The notes beneath the pieces were generated by a model. The model was given only the letters and a program-made list of their open reading frames with translations. It made no database searches and was not told the DNA's origin. A stretch of 64,000 nt of DNA, taken from Tamarix chinensis. Its lineage: Eukaryota > Streptophyta > Magnoliopsida > Caryophyllales > Tamaricaceae. The stretch spans positions 123,059,122-123,123,121 of the forward strand of contig CM060172.1 in the NCBI GenBank assembly GCA_030549775.1, given 5' to 3'. The position numbers and the translations under genes were made by a program. Below are positions 24,118 through 34,837 of this stretch, one piece after another. Position 1 is the first letter of the stretch. Each line of letters begins with the position of its first letter.

Positions 24118-25034
24118 TAATATCTTTAAGGAGTTTTTTAAGTTACAAATCGTGCTTCACCCTACTAGCTTATATCTAATTTGGAGGAATCTATCTAACA
24201 ATCTAAGGGTGATAATTAGAGTATTTGTTCATATTGGTTTTATTTTATCTAATATTTCTATACGTTGTATTTATTTATACTTTCTTAATGTTGTTATGCC
24301 AAACTAGATGCGACTGTCGTTAAGATAATATGATGTATTTATATTTTCATTATAATATTTATATAATATTAAAATATATTTTGTTTGATTTATATATTTT
24401 ATTAATTATTAATCTCATATTATAAAATTAAAATAAATTATAAATTATTATTTTAAAAATTATTCAAATAAAAAAAATTAACAATCATAAAAATTCTAAC
24501 TAAAATAATGGTTCTTAAAATTATTTGTAAACTTATATTTAATTATACAAAACTATTATATGATATTGATAGATTAATATAAATTAAAAGTTGGATATTA
24601 TAAAGTGTAAATTATTGGTGATGAGATTGATAAAAATAATTTGATATTATAAATTTAAGGTAATTAATGTAGAGTAAAAAAATTAAATTTAAAATAAATT
24701 AACAAAAATAAAAAATAAAACGGAAATAATTATATACTAAAATTGGGTGCGCTATAGGGCGAAGGGCTATGAAATATGTCGACGGAACTACAGTTATTGG
24801 GCGATGATGGAAGCACCGGTCTACTATGACGACAAAAATTTCCGAACTTCTTCATCAGATTCAGACGCCCCAACCACTCTTCAAAATCTACCCACCTCTA
24901 AAATCCTCGGAAAAGCCAAATTATCAGTGTCCGGTATTGATCCTAGACTCATAGTCATGCTATTGCACTAGCTAGATAGGAGAGTAAGATCAGCCTTCCA
25001 ATCTCTCTCGTCCGAGTTCTGCGTACCATTCACT
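24118..25034 (+). promoter_or_regulatory. Upstream region and 5' leader of the isomerase gene
   Basis: 24120-24720 is very AT-rich with no frame. A TATA-like ATTATATAC lies at 24728-24736. Base composition shifts to near-balanced from about 24745, consistent with a transcribed leader, and a pyrimidine-rich stretch (CCAATCTCTCTCG) precedes the ATG at 25035. Transcription start is not determined. Confidence 0.35.
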
Positions 25035-25895
25035 ATGGCCACCTTATCCTTCCTCTCCCTCTCCTCCACCGCCGGTTCCACCTCCCTCCTCCACCAAAAT
25101 GTTACATCCAAGCTCTTCCTCCGCCACCAGAGACCTCTTAACCTTCGCACCCCCGTGACCATCAGATCCATGTCCGCTCCAATCCCCGCCCTCACCCAAG
25201 ACGAACTCAAGAAGCTCGCCGCCGAGAAGGCAGTCGACTCCGTTAAACCGGGCATGATCCTTGGCCTCGGAACCGGTTCCACCGCTGCATTCGCCGTTGC
25301 CCGAATTGGCGAGCTCCTTAAATCAGGTGTTTTGTCTAACATAGTGGGCATTCCCACTTCAAAACGCACTGCCGAGCAGGCTGCCTCATTGGGCATTCCG
25401 CTTTCCGGCCTTGACGACCATCCTCGCCTCGACCTCGCCATTGACGGTGCTGATGAGGTGGACCCTGTGCTTAATCTTGTCAAAGGCCGTGGTGGGGCGC
25501 TTCTGAGAGAGAAGATGGTTGAGGCAGCTAGTGACAGGTTTATTGTTGTTGTAGATGAGACTAAACTCGTTGATGGATTGGGAGGAAGTGGGCTTGCAAT
25601 GCCGGTCGAGGTGGTTCAATTTTGCTGGAAATATAATCTGGGGAGATTGCAAGAGATGTTTAAGGAATTTAATTGTGATGCGAAATTGAGATTGGGGCAT
25701 GATGGCAAGCCTTATGTTACTGATAACTCAAATTACATCGTGGATTTGTATTTTAAGACATCGATTAAGGATGGAGATGCTGCAGGAAAGGAGATTTCAG
25801 CGTTAGAAGGAGTGGTGGAACATGGGCTATTCTTAAATATGGCAAATGAGGTGATTATTGCTGGGAAAGAAGGAGTGAGTGTCAAGAGCAAGTGA
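25035..25895 (+). CDS. RPI3: Ribose-5-phosphate isomerase A, chloroplast type
   Basis: A single uninterrupted frame of 286 codons. The enzyme interconverts ribose 5-phosphate and ribulose 5-phosphate in the Calvin cycle and the pentose phosphate pathway. Residues 1 to about 47 are rich in Ser, Leu, Thr and Arg with almost no acidic residues, as in a plastid transit peptide. The RpiA fold follows: GLGTGSTA (77-84) for phosphate binding, IPTS (106-109), DGADE (137-141) and KGRGGALLREK (150-160). Asp137, Asp140, Lys150 and Glu159 align by spacing with the E. coli RpiA active-site residues 81, 84, 94 and 103, so it looks active. It is intronless, as I recall for the Arabidopsis plastid gene At3g04790. 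The start is the first ATG of the frame. Confidence 0.96.
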   Translation: MATLSFLSLSSTAGSTSLLHQNVTSKLFLRHQRPLNLRTPVTIRSMSAPIPALTQDELKKLAAEKAVDSVKPGMILGLGTGSTAAFAVARIGELLKSGVLSNIVGIPTSKRTAEQAASLGIPLSGLDDHPRLDLAIDGADEVDPVLNLVKGRGGALLREKMVEAASDRFIVVVDETKLVDGLGGSGLAMPVEVVQFCWKYNLGRLQEMFKEFNCDAKLRLGHDGKPYVTDNSNYIVDLYFKTSIKDGDAAGKEISALEGVVEHGLFLNMANEVIIAGKEGVSVKSK

Positions 25896-26374
25896 CGGAT
25901 ATGGAGTAAACTTCTCATCCTTGTTTATGTTCAATTTTATAGTACTTTTTGTTTAGTTTTTGTAAAATTAGAAGGATATATATGACCCTTCTGTGAATTT
26001 TTGTATCCGAATTTCAATCTTATTATTTGGGATGCTGTGTTTGAGGGAACTCAAGTTTGCAGTGAAATATAAACGGGGTTTCAAGTTAACAATTGAAAAA
26101 CATGTTCTCTGGATGTAGTTTCATGGACTTTCTCTTCTAGGCCAATCCATGTATTTTTCTTTGCCATATTGAGCTTCTTTGTTGAATCGTTAGCCATATT
26201 GTATCTTTGATATACTGTTATTTTCTTGTTCTTCAAGATGTTAACCCTTCCGTCCATGCCACTTGTGGCAGACAAAGTTGAAGTGTGGGAGAAGAAGAGG
26301 AAGAAAGGAAAAAGAAAAAAAAAATCAGAATCTTTTGACTCATGACATGATATATTTCGTTCCCCCTTTTAAGC
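25896..26374 (+). other. 3' flank of the isomerase gene
   Basis: Probable 3' untranslated region with T-rich stretches and AATTTTATAG/TAAAATTAG motifs just after the stop, then spacer up to the copia insertion. No clear polyadenylation site can be chosen. Frames on the minus strand here are short and without domain. Confidence 0.4.
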
Positions 26375-26379
26375 ATTTG

Positions 26380-26630
26380 TGTTGGACCTGCCATGGAAGC
26401 TCGGCAGAAAATTTTACATAAAACAGAGAGAGCAAAATACGAGAGAGAAATTCTCATTTTTATTATTATGTCTTGATTTCATCTTGACAGCTCATGATGA
26501 GCTTTATATACAAGTCTGATACAAAAATATCTTTAACAACTTGTAGGCTTGTAGCTAATATGGTTATTAGCTTAAAAAACTACTAACTTTGACAACTCCA
26601 TGCATATGCCATTGATTCATACATAGCCCA
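26380..26630 (-). repeat. 3' LTR of the copia element
   Basis: 251 bp with TG...CA ends on the plus strand (TGTTGG...AGCCCA). The adjacent minus-strand sequence CCAACTTGAG is in the polypurine-tract position. Confidence 0.75.
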
Positions 26631-26639
26631 CTCAAGTTG

Positions 26640-29600
26640 GAGGATGTGAAGGAGAGAGCAACCCCAACTTGGGAAGAAGGTGAGAGTGAAGAAGGAAGGA
26701 CAAAGATTTGGTGAAGATGTCAGCAAGCTAGTTTGAAGCTGAAAGATGGTAAGCAAAAATGAGGCCATCATGGAGTGTCTCACAAATGAAATGACATTCT
26801 AGCTCAATGTGCTATGTTCGTTTGTGGAAAATGGGATTCTTAGTAATGTATACAACATCTTGGTTATCACATTTCAAAGGAACGGGGGAGAGCTTAGGTA
26901 CATACAACTCATGTGAAAGACAGGTGTGGCAAGTAAGTTTAGTTGTAACATGCTTCATGCTTTTGTATTCAACTTTAGTAGAAGAGAGGGCAACTGTTGA
27001 TTATCTCTTACCCTTCCAAGAGATGGGAGAGGAACCAAGATGGATGAACCAGCCATTGACAGAGTGCTAGTTGTAGGGCATGCAATCCAATCTAAGTCAC
27101 ATAAGACTTTTAAAGAGTAGTCGAGAGCAAAGGACTTGAATAAACCCTAGCTTGGATCATTCTTGATGTAATGTAGGGTATGCATGGCAGCATCAAAGTG
27201 GGATGTGCGAGGATGTTGCATGAATTGACTCATGTATTGAGCAATAAAGGTAAGATCATGTTTTGAGTAAGCAAGGAAATTAATCTTGCCAACCAAACTG
27301 CGATAGAGAGTAGGATCAGAGCATAGGTCACCATCAAGAGGTGACAACTTGAGATTAGGAGCAAGAGGAGTAGATAAGGGAGATGGATTGTAATGAAATG
27401 CTTTGAGAATCTCCATAGCAAATTTTTGTTGGGTAAGATAATACCCTGCGGGTGCTGAAGTACTTTGATCCCAAGGAAGTAGTGAAGGGAACCAAGATCT
27501 TTAATTTTGAACGGGTCATTTAAGTGAACTTTCACATTATATATTTCCCTTGCATCATTGTTGGCAATCAACATCCACATATGCAACAATTATGACCATT
27601 AAAGAACCATTGCTTTTGTAAAAGAGAGGGTGATCATTTTGGGACATGCTATAGCCTCAAGAGTGAAGAGAAGCATCAAGTTTGGTGTACCATTGTCGAG
27701 AGACCTGCTTAAGGCCTTGTGTGAGGGAGAGAGTCCCAGTTGAGGCTGCATATAGATTTCCTTATCAAGATCCCCATATAAAAATATGTTGTTAACATCT
27801 AGTTGATACATCTTCCAACCCTTCTGAACAACAGTGGCAATAAGGCTGTGAATTGTGGTCATTTTGACAATCGGAGAGTAGATCTCATTGTAATCAACGC
27901 CAGCCTTTTAGGTAAAACCTAGAACAATAAGTTTGGCCTTTAACCTTCTAATACTACTATATGCTTTGTGTTTGATTTTGTAAACCCATTTGCAAGTAAT
28001 AGGTTTCTTCCCTTGGGTAAGAGGAACTAGATCCCAAGTATGTGTGGCACTTAAGGCTTCAAACTCCTTTTGCATAACATCCTGCCATTCTAGGGAAAAG
28101 TTGATGCCTCTTCATAAGTAGATGGCTCAGGTGCTTCATGAAGGGAATGAAGCAATTGTTGGTTTGAGCTTGTTAGAGCATTAGAGCATTAAAGCATTAA
28201 AGCAGAAGTAAGTAGGAATAGGAGAAATAGAAGAATGTGCAAGGGTGTAAGGATATAAAGGAGAGGAGGAGGAATGGATCAAACGAAATCATATAAGTGA
28301 GATGGAGTCTTGTGGGTTGAGCATGTGAAGTAGGAGTAGGTGAGTCATTAAATGGAGAATGAGGTGAACCAAAAGTAGGAAATAGTGGTGGAACATGCAC
28401 ATGAGGTGGTGGTGATGTAGAAAAGGGGAGTTGTTTGGTGGAGGAAAAAGTTAAGATGAAGAAGCCGTGCCATTAGGAAAAGGTAAAGGAATGACGCTAG
28501 AAGGAGTATGTGAAATGAAATGAGCTTGTCAGGGAAGATATCTTCACGAAAGATAACATCTCAAGAGATGGAAATACTATGTGTGGCAATATTGTAAACT
28601 CTATAACCCTTTGGATACCCAATGAATATACATGGCAAGAGGCTCAAGGACTAAATTTATCCCTATTGTGGGCAAGTGTGGAGACATAACACAAGCAACC
28701 AAATGTCTTGAGATAAGAGTAAGAGGGAGAAAAGTCATATAGACGTTGGAATAAAGAAAGGCCTTGAAGAACCTTGGAGGGAAATCGATTGATGAGATAT
28801 GTTGCAATAAGTACACAGTCACCCCAAAATTTAAAAGGAAGATTAGATTGTAAAAGGAGTGTTCGAGAAGTTTCAAGTGCTTATGCTTTCTCTCTACTAC
28901 CCCATTTTGTTGTGGGGTGGCTACGCAACTAGTGTGATGAATAATGCTATTTTTATGGAAAATTGAGTTGCAAGGCGACTTAAACCAAATTCTAAAGCAT
29001 TGCCAGATCGAATGATCTTAATTTTGACATTAAACTGAGCACTAACCATGCATAAAAAAGATTTGAGGAGAGGGAACACATTACTTTTGTGTGAAAGTAA
29101 GTGGGTCAATGTGGATCGGCTAAGGTCATCCATAATGGCTAGGAAATATCAATGACCATCATTTAAGGGGTATGATATGGTCTCCCGACATTAATATGTA
29201 TGAGTTCAAAATTTTGAGAAGTGTGTATAGTACTATGAAGGTAAGGGAGTTTTTGTTGTCTAGATAGGGGACAAACATTGCAATGTGTGGTTACATCAAT
29301 GAACCCCCAGGAAACAGGGACAATGACTTAGCTTTTTCCATAGATAAATGTCCCAGTTTACAATGCCACAATATAGCAATAGCTCTATGACAAGAGTTGT
29401 TGGAAACATGCATAGAAACAACAATAGTTGTTACAGCCTCTTACTTGTACGAGATGTCCAATCCATAAAGGCCACCTTGTGCTTTACCAATTAACAATGG
29501 AATTCTCATGGAAGGGCCCTACTTGTATGGTACTCTTATACTGAGCACAAAGTTTAAGTTTACTAATAAACTTGAGGTTATGGGCTAAATCAGGGATGAG

Positions 29601-30949
29601 AAGGAAATCTATAAATGTAAGGATAAGTAGGAGTACAACAATGCCAGAATGAGTGACTTGAATTGTGTTGTTATTGGGAAGAGTGATGTGGAAAGGTTTA
29701 AGAAGGAGATGTGTAGATTGAAATAACTTTGGATAGAAACACATATGATTTGTGACTCTAGTGTCCACAATCAAAAAATTACGTTTCAATTGAGAATTAA
29801 AGCAAACACATTCACCACCAATTCCATGACAAGAACAGGGCAGCTTATGTGCAAAATTAGTGGAGAGTTGTGCACCAGGAGTAGAATATGAAGATGATAA
29901 GCCATGTTGACTGAGAAGACTGTAGAGTTGAGTGCATTGCTCTTGGATCAAGATTGCTATAGGACAAGGAGAAGAACCATCATGTTGAAGCTTTTCAATG
30001 GAGGGATTGTATTGAGCAAAGACACTTAATTTGGGTCTTAGTAAATTTGAAATTAGGTGGGAAACATGCGATTTGTAATGAGTCTTAATCTTATGACTAC
30101 TCTTCTTGCAGTAATTACTAAGAAGATTAGATTTCTTTTCATTTGATATTTTCATTATCAAGCTTGTTGATAGGAACTTGAACATTGAAAGAAGCTAAGT
30201 GTTCCAAGAAATCATTATTTGAGTGTATCTCTCGCAATTGTTCTTCTTGCAATAGCATAGAATTAGCTTTAGACACAGAAGGAATAGGTTTCATCATGAG
30301 TATGTTACCTCAATGAGTGATGTATGTATCATTGAGGCCCATGAGAAACTGATCTAGTTTCATCATTTGATCATTCCTGTTGCGTTCATCATTTGCTCCA
30401 TAAGCGCATCCGCGAATACACTTAGTTCTAGCTAGCAAAGAATATTAGTCATCCTAGTAGTTTTTAAGTCTCATGAAATAATAAGTGATGTTGTCTAATC
30501 CTTGAGAGATGGAGCATATACTCTTTGGAGTTTGAAAGAGTTGAGCACAACTAGTCTTATTTGAATTGTTGCTCAAGCTCAAGCTAGATTGCACAAGTTG
30601 TGGAAGAGAACATGGCATTGTGTGCTATTGGCTTACTTAAAGCATTGGTGATCCACAAAATGACTATATCATTGGATTTCTTCCATTGCTAGAAGTTAGG
30701 ATCGGTGAAGGCTAGTTTCTTATATTTACCATCGATAAAAAAGAGCTTATCTTTGGCAGATATATTGAGCTTCATCAACCCCCTCCAAGCAATATAGCCA
30801 TGGCCATCAAATCGATCAGAGACAAGCAATGTGGTTGGAGTATGTGGAGATTGGAGTTGAAAGCAAAATGAAGAATTGGAGTTCACAAAGGTTGGATTTT
30901 TAGAGATAGCAGAATTTGGAGGAGACATTAATGGCGGAGAATTAGGCAT
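26640..30949 (-). pseudogene. Copia gag-pol pseudogene
   Basis: Order on the minus strand: gag start at 30949 (MPNSPPLMSPPNSA, then RFDGHGYIAWRGLM, a copia gag signature); a decayed zinc knuckle NYCKKSSHKIKTHYK at about 30110; protease region FLIVDTRVTNHMC near 29760, where the usual DTGA active site reads DTRV; integrase core with IMDDLSRSTL (about 29130) and [13 protein letters not shown], in which the second Asp of the DDE triad is replaced by Gly; reverse transcriptase with YQLDVNNIFLYGDLDKEIYM (about 27800) and AYVDVD in place of YVDD (about 27560); and the RNase H/connection region with YRSLVGKINFLAYSKHDLTF (27300) down to about 26700. Stops in every domain make it non-functional. Confidence 0.9.
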
Positions 30950-30994
30950 GAGGTATGATTAAGGAAAAGAGAATGAGAGAATCAAGCTAGATTA

Positions 30995-31006
30995 GCTTTG
31001 AAACCA
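30995..31006 (-). other. Copia primer binding site (initiator tRNA-Met)
   Basis: Minus-strand TGGTTTCAAAGC directly abuts the 5' LTR and differs at two positions from the usual TGGTATCAGAGC. Confidence 0.75.
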
Positions 31007-31301
31007 TGTTGGAGCTGCCATGGAATCTTGATAGAAAATTTTATGTAAACAAAACAAAACAAAAAAAAAGGAAAAAAAGAAGAAGAAGAAGAAGAAGAAG
31101 AAAGAGAAGAAAATAGGAGAGAGAAATTTTCATTATTATAATTATGTCGTGATTACATCTTGATAGCTCATGATGAGCTTTATATACGAGTATGATAAAA
31201 TATCTATATCAATTTGTAGCTAATATGGTTATTAGCTCAACAAACTATTAACAACTTTGACAACTCCATTCATATGTTGCTAATCCACGCATATGTCAAC
31301 G
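31007..31301 (-). repeat. 5' LTR of the copia element
   Basis: About 295 bp; longer than its partner partly because of an A-rich/AAG microsatellite expansion at about 31050-31105. Its outer end reads CGTTGAC on the minus strand, so the expected TG has probably mutated to CG. Confidence 0.7.
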
Positions 31302-31306
31302 ATTTG

Positions 31307-31597
31307 ATATGGTAAAATCCTAATGTGAGGAAAGTCATTTAAGTAAAAACTTACAATTGTGAATCTAGAAACAAAACCCATGAGAGATCTTTTGAAGCTC
31401 TGGATTAGTTGTCCGAGTCATGACAAATTTAGGCATTTTAAGGGCACAAAAAGCCATGTAGATCCTAGTTCTCCATGGGATACATTTTGTATTTAGGATG
31501 CTTGTGCTTTGAATTTCTAGTAGTTTGATGGGAATTGGTACGTAGGCAATGGAATGCTAAATCTTCGGTTTCTTTGTCATACCATTTATTGTAGGTA
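31307..31597. other. Spacer without recognised content
   Basis: Short unique stretch between the copia element and the MITE-like family A element. Confidence 0.4.
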
Positions 31598-32508
31598 TAG
31601 TTGTTAGAATTGAAATTCTATCAGTAATCGATTTGGATCATCAGAATCAAATTCTAGGATTGTAAGATCTGACGAATACAATAAAAATATGGACCCGAGT
31701 GTACTTATATGTTATAAAATCTCATAGTTGAATTTAAAAAAGTCTAAAAAGTTCATTTTAGAACTTTTTAGTCACTTTGTAGCAACTAAAAAATAACACG
31801 AATTGTCGAATTATATTCTTAAAGAAAAAGTTGGTGTACGGACTATGCATATAAAAAAACTAACACCACCACAAAAGAAAATAAAAAGGATAATTATGAA
31901 CTAAGTAGAAATTAATAAACAAATAACAATACAAAATTTAATATATTTGTTTTACTCTACATATGGAGTTTAAATTTTTAGTGTTCGTTTGGTATGGAGG
32001 TAATTGGGTTGGAAAAATTACCTTCATATTTTATATATCTTGTATAATCTATTTAAAAGTAAAAATTTCTCTTTTGGACAAATATCCATTGTAGATCTTA
32101 ATTTGATCTACAATGGGTATTTCATTAAAAATATTTTTATTATTATTAAATACTTGATATAAAAGAGACAAAATAGGAGAAATTTTTTTCCACCCCTATC
32201 ACCCCCATACCAAACAAGCCCTTATAAGTATTTTTCCCCCAACAATCAGTTTCATTATTATATTAATATCTCCCTCATGCTTTATTTGCATTGGCTTGTG
32301 CTCATTATGAAGTATATATAAAATAATAGGGGTTGGGCTTTAAAGTAAGGAAAGAAGTATAGGGGAATAAGAAGAAAAATAGATTTTAAAGCAAATAGGT
32401 TAAAAAATTTATATAATATGTGGAATTGTAAGATTCTATTAAAATTCTACTACTTTAAGATTATACTAATAACGACTTTTGGATTGTAGAATAGGAGTTC
32501 AACAACTA
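31598..32508. mobile_element. Non-autonomous element, MITE-like family A (copy A)
   Basis: Begins TAGTTGTTAGAATTGAAATT and ends GGAGTTCAACAACTA, so its ends are inverted repeats (TAGTTGTT). Subterminal GGATTGTAAGATC and GTAAGATTCTATTA motifs match the copies at 6039 and 56053. A 241-bp Tourist-like MITE is nested inside (31981-32221); without it the element is about 667 bp, close to the 742 bp of the copy at 6039. Confidence 0.55.
31981..32221. mobile_element. Tourist-like MITE (PIF/Harbinger type), 241 bp
   Basis: Ends GTGTTCGTTTGGTATGG and CCATACCAAACAAGCCC are inverted repeats, flanked by TTA at 31978-31980 and 32222-32224, the 3-bp duplication typical of PIF/Harbinger MITEs. Confidence 0.8.
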
Positions 32509-33285
32509 TGATTGTGAGGCAGGCTAGTTTGATTTCCTTTACGTCCATTATGGCCACTCAGTTTGAAGTTGAAATACAAAGAGCATCTTTATTGAACAAT
32601 AGTTATTAACTTATTATGATAGAAAATTTCCTCCCTTATGCTCTTATGTGGCATCCCTCCCATCTGTTCTTCTCCGTTAACACTCATGAAGCTGTCTTTC
32701 TTTCAGATTGGTGATTGAGATCAATTCAGATATCCTTGGTCAAACTTACCAGTGGCTTGAATTATCTGAAACTCTAGTACACTGTAATGATGAATGCGGG
32801 ACAACATTTTGTCATATGTGATGTGTGTGAGGCAATTTTTTTGGGGAGGATAAGTTATTTAATTTGATATATAATGGTTGTTGAATTCTAGTATTTATCT
32901 CTGGCATACTTCAAATACATCTTTTTTCTTCCCTCCACATATTTATATGTCTGAAGTATCTGTAGTCGTTCTGTTTATGAGCCTTGTAGATCATTGTACC
33001 CTTATTCACAAACCATCCCTTCAAATAGAAACACAACAAAACCCAATTTCTTATTCAAAAAAAAAATGATGTTCTATCATACACGATTCACCTCCCCTGT
33101 CAAGTAGTGTTCTGCAAACTTATTAGTACAAGCTAGAATTTTACAAAAAGGTGCCGTATGCAGAAGCAACACAACTGGAATAATGTATAACTGAACAATG
33201 AAAACAACTGTTCTATAACATAATGAATCTCAGTGTATAAGAAGCAATAATCTGGTTCTGCAAGAACCCAATATTCAATCTTCAT
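32509..33285. other. Spacer and probable 3' flank of the EGF-like gene
   Basis: No gene recognised in 32509-33100. 33100-33285 probably includes the 3' untranslated region of the minus-strand gene that ends at 33286. Confidence 0.4.
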
Positions 33286-34837
33286 CTAATTCCACAGTGT
33301 TGCAGTGATGGACAGAATCAATGCAGCCATCCAGTTGAGCTTGCTTGATGGAAATGTCAAACTAGCTGAAATAGAAAGAAAGATAAAGAACATTAATAAC
33401 TTCCCTTCCCTTGTGTTTAATGAATCATTCATGAAACAGGTGTTATTTTGGTTCAATGAGAAGGAAGGTGAACACTTTTCAGTGTATACAGTCATAGTTT
33501 ATAGTTTGTTAAATTTTGTTGAAGTTGAAAATAATGTATGATAAAGTTATTAACGGGTGTTTGCCTGTTTGGGTAAAGTTAATTAAGTCTAGGTTTGACT
33601 GAGCCCTCTGTCCTAGACTATATACTACTGCACTGGATAGTATAGAGAGGGTGAACTAAACTTGAGTTTTAGGCGCTATGGGCGAAGCATTAGCTAACCT
33701 AATAGTATCGTTGAACCTGTAAAGGCATGATTAGGTTGTTTTTGTTGAAATGAAGATATAAGATAGCACAAAAATGGGGATTGGAGTCTTGGTGATCCTC
33801 ATCAGGGTTTGCAGTTGAAATTGTACTTACCTGGGTTTGATGATGTATTTGAAGCTGAAACCTTTTCTACTCCAAGCTTGGAGCAGTCAGACCCGATAGC
33901 ACCTATGAAATCAGATGAATAAATTCAATTCGAACTTTTAGCTTTTCAATTTCAGAATCCAGCTATTGGAATAATGTTTTGCTTACAGTCAGGGTAGCAT
34001 GGGTACTGAGAGACATTTAGGAGATTATATGCTCCGGATTGGCATTCACATGTGTGTACGTATTCTGATGAATTTTTACATGTACCTTGCCCGCAATATA
34101 TCCAGTAGCAAGCTGCATCATGATAGACAACATAGTTGAGAAAAAAGAAGCTTTTGAGCATGATTATTTTTTTAATTGCATAGCATAAAAGTTTGACGAT
34201 TGGAGAAATTAGTCAATTTTTTACGATCATAGGTAGATGCATTGTATGGATTTTCTGGGACTGATGGAAGTGGAGCAGCTGCTGGCATGCACGAATAGTC
34301 AATTGAACCTGGAAAATAATGAAATTAGGTGTTAACCTGATGAGAAGAATGATACAGGAAGATACATGTAATTATCTATTGTATTCAACATCTCTGATTT
34401 TTCTCTTTCGGGTTAAGAATACTCTGGAAAGAAGGGTACCATCCAGAACCTTTAGGTTGTTGTGGATTTCTGTTGTGTGTACTGTATAGATAGAGATGTC
34501 AAACACACTTACAGGCGGGGATTATGCAAGGAAGAAACTGCAGGTATTGCTCTTGACTTTCTGGGAGGGTGGTACGTCTCCAGCCAGAATCACATTCACA
34601 TCTGTAACCGAGTGGTAGGTAGTTTGATGCTAATTTGCATGTTCCTTTGCCACACACAATGTCATTGCATATGCCTGAAATCACAAAGAAGGTATGATGA
34701 ACTGCTGCTAGAGCTATCTTAGTCATTAGTTATGAGAGGTGAGTTTTGATGCTCTTACCTTCCCCTAAAGCTGTTTTGTGTAGCATCAATAAAACCATTG
34801 CTGCTGAAACCATGAGATTCAAGTAAGTCATCTTCAT
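33286..34837 (-). CDS. Secreted two-module EGF-like, probably GPI-anchored protein
   Basis: Six exons, minus strand: 34837-34759, 34674-34513, 34308-34225, 34112-33987, 33902-33831, 33365-33286; all GT-AG and all five introns in phase 1. The 200-residue product has a signal peptide (1-25, hydrophobic VSAAMVLLML), then two copies of an eight-cysteine module: Cys29, 34, 39, 52, 54, 76, 81, 87 and Cys110, 115, 120, 130, 132, 147, 151, 157. Both start CX4CX4C and include CXC (CEC), as in EGF-like domains. N-glycosylation sites at Asn103, 122, 141 and 169. A Ser-rich stretch and a hydrophobic C-terminal tail (186-199) suggest a GPI anchor. It resembles plant proteins annotated as Delta- or Notch-like by weak similarity. 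The cellular role is unknown; the likely site is the outer face of the plasma membrane or the wall. Confidence 0.88.

Larger units (their letters stand above)
26380..31301 (-). mobile_element. Decayed Ty1-copia retrotransposon with both LTRs
   Basis: A 4.9-kb element on the minus strand. LTRs at 26380-26630 and 31007-31301 are recognisably alike (TGTTGGACCTGCCATGGAAG against TGTTGGAGCTGCCATGGAAT, and the shared AGCTCATGATGAGCTTTATA). Next to the 5' LTR is TGGTTTCAAAGC (minus strand), close to the TGGTATCAGAGC primer site for initiator tRNA-Met. ATTTG flanks both sides (26375-26379, 31302-31306). Gag, protease, integrase, reverse transcriptase and RNase H remnants follow in copia order. Many stops and frameshifts, and the LTR divergence, indicate an old insertion. 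Confidence 0.9.

Noticed and set aside
24968..25483. 171-codon frame antisense to the isomerase gene
   Set aside because: Shadow of the real coding frame in GC-richer sequence; the plus strand encodes a complete, conserved enzyme.
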